From NCBI GenBank assembly GCA_964597045.1, contig CAZQWE010000004.1, positions 186,001-250,000 on the forward strand: a DNA stretch of 64,000 nt, written 5' to 3'. Below, piece after piece: positions 59,830 through 64,000 of the stretch. The DNA is from UBA9655 sp964597045 (GTDB lineage Bacteria; Pseudomonadota; Alphaproteobacteria; UBA9655). How positions within the stretch are numbered: the stretch's first letter is position 1; each line of letters opens with the position of its first letter. The notes under the pieces were generated by a model that saw nothing but the letters and a program-made list of their open reading frames with translations, did no database searches and had not been told where the DNA came from. The translations under genes were made by a program, and so were the position numbers.

Positions 59830-62286
59830 TCAATTATCAATGCTCACACGGTTCCGGCCACTTTTTTTAGCCTTATAGAGAGCTTCATCTGATACGGTTA
59901 CTAATTCTTCTGGAGTGTTTGCATGATCAGGATAAGAAGCAACACCAATTGACACTGTCAATGGGCCGATTTCTTTAGATTTCCACAGGAATGATAAAGC
60001 TTCAATGTCTTTCCTAAGCTGCTCAGCACGAGACAACACATCCTTCAATGAGGCCTCTGGCAGAACTAGGAGAAACTCTTCTCCACCATATCGACATACA
60101 ATGTCTCCTTTACGAGATTGTGAAAGTAGCACCGCGGATATCTTTTTAATCACCATATCCCCTGCTTTGTGACCAAATGTATCGTTAATTAATTTAAAAT
60201 GATCAATATCAATCATGAGAACAGATAGAGTTCTATTATGACGTTTAGCTTGGTAAAACTCTCGCTGAATTGATTCATCAAGGAAACGTCTATTATACAA
60301 ATTGGTTAAGGGATCTTTGATAGCTTGATTTTTTAATACTTCACGCAATTTTATATTAAAAACACTTAAACTTAACTGTTTTGCAACAGTATCGTCTAAG
60401 TAATTATAATGGTTATTATCATAGTATCCATGGATAACACTTAATAGACCGATTAGTTTATTATGTAAATACAAAGGGAAACACTGAATTGATTTTGTTT
60501 GATCACTCGTGTGCAGTGCGCATTCAAACTTATAGTATTTGTTAATTTTTACTTTGTTTATCTCACAAGAGTGTGATTTTAAATGATGTCTTCCCCAGTG
60601 AACGTAAGGTTCAAGACGCATCTCATCTTCATTAAACAAGAATATATTACCTGATGTTGAAGGATATAAGACCGTACAATATTTAACAATGATTGGGGCT
60701 GCGTTCCTTAAGGATGGACAGGTTTGGAGAGCATCAATCATATCTTTTATTAAAGATAGTTCATTGCTCAATTGTTTAGAATCTTTCAGTTGATTTTCGA
60801 GAAGATTCTGGGTTTGCTTAAGGATAATCGCTTGTTTTTTTGAATTAAGTCGAGAGCGAATAATAGATGCTAATAAGATTGCAAGGAATATACCGATACA
60901 CACGATAAGATAGGAAAGGATTGTTTGACGATTATTCTTAAGGAAAGCTTGAGTAGGACTAACTTCGATCCGCCAATTGAGATCATATAACTTTATATCT
61001 ATGTTTTTTGATAAATCCCTGTAGCTCTTGTTTAAGACTGTTGATCCATAAATCAATTTATTATTCTCGTATAAATTTATCAAAAATCCATTATCAAACG
61101 TTGAGGAATTGAGATTTTTATATAAGTCATCCGTATTCATAAAACCGACAATAAATCCTTGCAGACTTGAATCACTGAATCGAGGCACACAAATAAAAAT
61201 ACCCTTTGAATTTGGAGCAAGTTCTTTTATAGAGCTAATCGTTACACCTTTATTAATGATTGAACGTTCGAATAATTTTTGATGATGGGTAAGCTCTTGA
61301 GAACGTATTTTTAAATTATTGTTCAAAGATACTTCATACATAATGTGTAAATTGGGATCTACCCAAACAAGAGCTTCTACCCAGGGATGTTTTCTTTTGT
61401 AAAACTCAGTTGATTTCGCCCATAAATCTTCCGTAACGAGCCCCTTTTCTCTTGCATGAGAACTCAATTCTATAAGATCTAGAATGCTTTCTTCGATCTG
61501 ATTTTCTACAGTATTCTTTATATTTTGACTTTCGAATTGTGTTAAGCGTGCGACACCTTCTATGTTCTCTTGGTAATCAGCTTGCCAGAGTAAAAATGTA
61601 ATTCCTAAGGCAGAGAGGAAAGCAAATGCAGGAAGCGTATTGGATAAGTCCATTTCCTTAGAAATTTGAACTTTATAAATAAAGCTTGAAATTCCCAAAC
61701 CTGAAATAAAAAAACCTAAAGAGGTGTGTAATGCCATCGGCATATAATTATATAAATTCTCTGTTTTAACTTGATTAATTGCATAGCCAATCACTGAAGT
61801 TGTTGATAGACAAAAGATAATTACAATAAAGAAGATTATAAAATAATAATGAAGTATTTTCTTTTTTTTCAAAGAAAAGAAAACACAAGCCATCCCTATA
61901 CTTAAAAAGCAAAGAGATGTACTAATGCTCATTCGTCCAGGTGTGGTTTTATCAATGACAAGATAGGTCTTAAAAAATAATTCATCAATGAATAAATCAG
62001 CCTTGAAAAGATATTCCGTAATGGTTAAGAGCGCAAATAGGGCTAATATTAATCCAAGAGTAAAGCTAACTCTTGTCCGCTCAAAATAGAGAGAAAGAAG
62101 GATTAACCCCACAAGAAGAAAACAAATACAAGTATTAAAGACCATAAAGGTAAGACCTTCATGCACTTGAATAAAGTCACGATTGTGGGTTACCCAACCT
62201 AAAATACAGATAAATCCCAGTCCTAAACAATAAAGGCCTGAAAATATCGGTAAAAAACGATTATTAATATAATGGATGAATGTCAA
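59830..62286 (-). CDS. Membrane-bound diguanylate cyclase with MASE/CHASE-like, GAF and GGDEF domains
   Basis: An 818-residue signalling protein. The N-terminal ~235 residues contain about seven membrane helices. A periplasmic CHASE-like domain follows (AREKGLVTEDLWAK to near residue 440), then another helix (YLIVCIGIFLAILLASII), a GAF-like region (CPSLRNAAPIIVKYCTVLYP) and a C-terminal GGDEF domain. DPLTNLYNRRFLDE and the active-site RYGGEEFLLVLPEA suggest active cyclic-di-GMP synthesis. RKGD five residues before GGEEF fits the RxxD inhibitory site, so product feedback is likely. Confidence 0.88.
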   Translation of the reverse strand: MTFIHYINNRFLPIFSGLYCLGLGFICILGWVTHNRDFIQVHEGLTFMVFNTCICFLLVGLILLSLYFERTRVSFTLGLILALFALLTITEYLFKADLFIDELFFKTYLVIDKTTPGRMSISTSLCFLSIGMACVFFSLKKKKILHYYFIIFFIVIIFCLSTTSVIGYAINQVKTENLYNYMPMALHTSLGFFISGLGISSFIYKVQISKEMDLSNTLPAFAFLSALGITFLLWQADYQENIEGVARLTQFESQNIKNTVENQIEESILDLIELSSHAREKGLVTEDLWAKSTEFYKRKHPWVEALVWVDPNLHIMYEVSLNNNLKIRSQELTHHQKLFERSIINKGVTISSIKELAPNSKGIFICVPRFSDSSLQGFIVGFMNTDDLYKNLNSSTFDNGFLINLYENNKLIYGSTVLNKSYRDLSKNIDIKLYDLNWRIEVSPTQAFLKNNRQTILSYLIVCIGIFLAILLASIIRSRLNSKKQAIILKQTQNLLENQLKDSKQLSNELSLIKDMIDALQTCPSLRNAAPIIVKYCTVLYPSTSGNIFLFNEDEMRLEPYVHWGRHHLKSHSCEINKVKINKYYKFECALHTSDQTKSIQCFPLYLHNKLIGLLSVIHGYYDNNHYNYLDDTVAKQLSLSVFNIKLREVLKNQAIKDPLTNLYNRRFLDESIQREFYQAKRHNRTLSVLMIDIDHFKLINDTFGHKAGDMVIKKISAVLLSQSRKGDIVCRYGGEEFLLVLPEASLKDVLSRAEQLRKDIEALSFLWKSKEIGPLTVSIGVASYPDHANTPEELVTVSDEALYKAKKSGRNRVSIDN

Positions 62287-62341
62287 TGATTCCCACCCTG
62301 TTTTTTTTAAGATTATAACTAAATTCTTAATCCGTGGTTAA

Positions 62342-63070
62342 TTATGATTTAAGTTCGTACAAAGCTAATGCGGTTGCAACAGAAACGTTAAGCGTAGAAA
62401 ACTCAGGATCTGTGGGTAATTTAACTATGAAATCACATTTTTCTTGTGTCAGTCTTCGCATCCCCTCACCCTCAGCTCCCATAACAAGAGCTATCTTTTC
62501 TGGCAGTTCTTCTTTTGAAAGAAGTTTTGAGCTGCTTTCATCTAACCCTATAGTCCAAAAACCGTACTCTTTTAACTCATCAAGACAACGTGATAGATTC
62601 GTAACCTTCCATATGGGAATAAGTTCAAGGGCTCCTGAAGCTGCCTTTGCTAGGACTCCACTTAAAGGGGGGGCATTTCTCTCTGTCATAATTACACCTA
62701 AAGCTCCTAAGGCTTTCGCAGTTCTTAGTATTGCGCCAACGTTATGAGGATCGGTAACTTGATCAAGAATAAGAAGCGTTCCGGATTGTCTTTTTTGTAA
62801 ACTTCTTAGAGACGGCTCATTCAAAGGCCCTACTTCTAAGGCGACTCCTTGATGGACAGCTCCGTCTGGTAGGAGGCGTGAAAAAACACTGCCTTCTGTA
62901 AGTTCGACCTTACAAGATATATTTTCTTTCGGTATCCCCATATCCTTCAAGGTAGATGAGGTCACCAGCATACGAAAGCACTTACGATTTGGGTTTAGTA
63001 TTGCTGCCTTACAAGCATGAATGCCCCATAACCATAATTTAGATGGATCTTGTTGTGGTCGCCTTGTCAT
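62342..63070 (-). CDS. rlmB: 23S rRNA 2'-O-methyltransferase, TrmH/RlmB family
   Basis: A 242-residue SpoU-family enzyme that methylates a ribose in 23S rRNA (Gm2251 by analogy). The SpoU knot motifs are LILDQVTDPHNVGAILRTA, KIALVMGAEGEGMRRL and TLNVSVATALALYEL. An N-terminal substrate-binding domain (LWGIHACKAAILNPNRKC) is present. It starts 1 base into the RidA-family stop (TAATG), so the two are coupled. Target position cannot be verified from sequence. Confidence 0.9.
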   Translation of the reverse strand: MTRRPQQDPSKLWLWGIHACKAAILNPNRKCFRMLVTSSTLKDMGIPKENISCKVELTEGSVFSRLLPDGAVHQGVALEVGPLNEPSLRSLQKRQSGTLLILDQVTDPHNVGAILRTAKALGALGVIMTERNAPPLSGVLAKAASGALELIPIWKVTNLSRCLDELKEYGFWTIGLDESSSKLLSKEELPEKIALVMGAEGEGMRRLTQEKCDFIVKLPTDPEFSTLNVSVATALALYELKS

Positions 63071-63531
63071 TATTCTTTAACCTCAAAAATAGCGTCTATT
63101 TCTACAGGGGCACCAAAAGGAAGACTGTTCACACCCACAGCCGCTCTGGCATGCCTCCCCTGCTCTCCAAAGATAGCAACGATAAGATCGGAAGCTCCGT
63201 TAATAACTAAGGGTTGATCCTTAAAATCATCCGTTGCATTAACGAATCCGCCTAAACGTATACAACGCATTACCCGGTTGAGATCTCCCTGGCAACCCTC
63301 CTTAAGTTGAGCAAGGATATTGAGCGCACAAATCCGAGCCGCATCCCGAGCATCTGTTACATTCACCCCCTCACCTACTTTCCCCTCATATTTTAATTTT
63401 CCATTTTGAAGGGGTAGTTGGCCTGAGATATAGATAATATTGCCTGATTTTACATAAGGAACATAATTCGCAGCAGGCCTCGAAAGTAGTGGCAATTGTA
63501 TGTCGAGCTCTAGAAGACGTGATTCAATCAT
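63070..63531 (-). CDS. RidA/YjgF family protein
   Basis: A 153-residue RidA-like protein, in a family that hydrolyses reactive enamine/imine intermediates. VPYVKSGNIIYISGQLP starts the fold. The substrate-binding arginine is in HARAAVGVNSLPFGAPVEID near the end, typical of the longer alphaproteobacterial subgroup. It is upstream of and overlapping rlmB. It may be a detoxifying member or a paralogue of unknown substrate. Confidence 0.87.
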   Translation of the reverse strand: MIESRLLELDIQLPLLSRPAANYVPYVKSGNIIYISGQLPLQNGKLKYEGKVGEGVNVTDARDAARICALNILAQLKEGCQGDLNRVMRCIRLGGFVNATDDFKDQPLVINGASDLIVAIFGEQGRHARAAVGVNSLPFGAPVEIDAIFEVKE

Positions 63532-63677
63532 TTTCTTTATACCTTATTTTGGCTCATAACATATCATGAGGAGAAAATCCTTCAAGATTTTAGAACGGAT
63601 AAAATAAAAATTCGAATCAATTCTTGAAAGTTCACATCATTGGGCCAGATTCGGACACGTTAATCACTGAAGTTATT

Positions 63678-64000
63678 CTATTCACCAATGAGCTCTAAAT
63701 CAAGCCCTGCTGCTGACAGTTTAATTATTTCGCTTAGATTGGTCATGCGTGATTTTATCTTTATGTTATTGATAAAGCTTTCAACGGTTCTATGCGAAAT
63801 ATCCATTTCTCGAGCAATTTCTTTGGCTGAGCTTCCTTGGCTTCTATAGTATAAACAATCAACTTCTCTCTTTGTTAGGAAAAATTGTCCTTTGGGGGAT
63901 TCAATAAGATATTTTCCTTTTTCCAACCCTTCCTTGAACGTTGCAATGATTTGACTGTACGTATTTTCCTGAAGTTCTTTATCTTCGATCAGATTCACAT
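63678..64000 (-). CDS. LuxR-type regulator, C-terminal part (truncated by the window edge)
   Basis: The last ~107 residues of a LuxR/FixJ-type protein. The frame stays open to the window edge, so the N-terminus lies outside. The helix-turn-helix is LTKREVDCLYYRSQGSSAKEI, then MDISHRTVESFINNIKIKSR. Its layout parallels the LuxR-type gene at 26284-27114 (LSKRETECLEYLSLG), so the two may be paralogous solos. No DNA target is evident in the 146-bp gap beside it. Confidence 0.75.
   Translation of the reverse strand, partial: VNLIEDKELQENTYSQIIATFKEGLEKGKYLIESPKGQFFLTKREVDCLYYRSQGSSAKEIAREMDISHRTVESFINNIKIKSRMTNLSEIIKLSAAGLDLELIGE

Overview
The window looks like the chromosome of an AT-rich alphaproteobacterium, most plausibly an intracellular or protist-associated lineage such as Holosporales or Rickettsiales. 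This is an inference from gene content, not from a database match. Supporting it are a class I (archaeal-type) lysyl-tRNA synthetase, the tsaE-amgK-murU cluster, hflK-hflC-degP next to mrp, an alphaproteobacterial-style HIT protein and CyaY. Scattered among these are secreted proteins with eukaryote-like modules: two F-box-like proteins, a long Sel1-repeat protein and a HicA-like domain. No CRISPR array, prophage, rRNA operon or complete insertion sequence is visible. Two tRNA genes are present, Ala-GGC and Ser-GCU.

Layout. 1-6.8 kb: edge of a peptidase C26-like gene, lysK, a secreted GNAT-like protein, an HSL-type esterase, a DUF983 protein, trhO, a periplasmic parvulin with a clear terminator, and a small cysteine-rich secreted protein. 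6.8-17.7 kb: two lipoproteins, secA, an epimerase, and the tightly packed run plsY-dprA-topA-rnr. 17.8-21.5 kb: a toxin/CopG antitoxin pair, an SDR, murU-amgK-tsaE and tRNA-Ala. 21.5-27.1 kb: an accessory block on one strand, transcribed LuxR-type regulator, then F-box-like secreted protein, then protease-like/Sel1 protein, with a 20-bp dyad upstream of the F-box-like gene. 27.2-34.5 kb: cyaY and an MsbA-like ABC exporter, three paralogous small dimeric-barrel proteins, a FadL-like porin, rluC, zapE and a degenerate NDUFAF5-type methyltransferase. 34.5-47.3 kb: a Q/E/V-rich secreted protein, mrp, hflK-hflC-degP, cpoB, thrS-infC, a small lipoprotein, a GT4 glycosyltransferase and an ABHD10-like hydrolase. 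47.2-53.8 kb: a second accessory region with a HicA-like secreted protein, tRNA-Ser, a second F-box protein, a DUF985 cupin, a 238-bp duplication with a truncated pseudogene, and a 50-residue LptM-like lipoprotein. 53.8-64 kb: a TlpA-like thioredoxin, methylmalonyl-CoA mutase, ppk1, def plus HIT, a large diguanylate cyclase, rlmB, a RidA-family gene, and the edge of a second LuxR-type gene.

How it works together. Most of the window is core translation, envelope quality control (SecA, parvulin, HflKC, DegP, CpoB, OmlA-like), peptidoglycan recycling and DNA processing. The accessory genes share a signal peptide plus host-like or toxin-like modules, which would suit factors exported toward a eukaryotic host.

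Most notable observations: infC appears to start at a non-canonical AUA codon inside the end of thrS; a LuxR-type gene neighbours a lux-box-sized dyad ahead of an F-box-like gene; the protease domain of the Sel1 protein has lost its catalytic histidine; and an NDUFAF5-type methyltransferase lacks its SAM-binding glycine motif.
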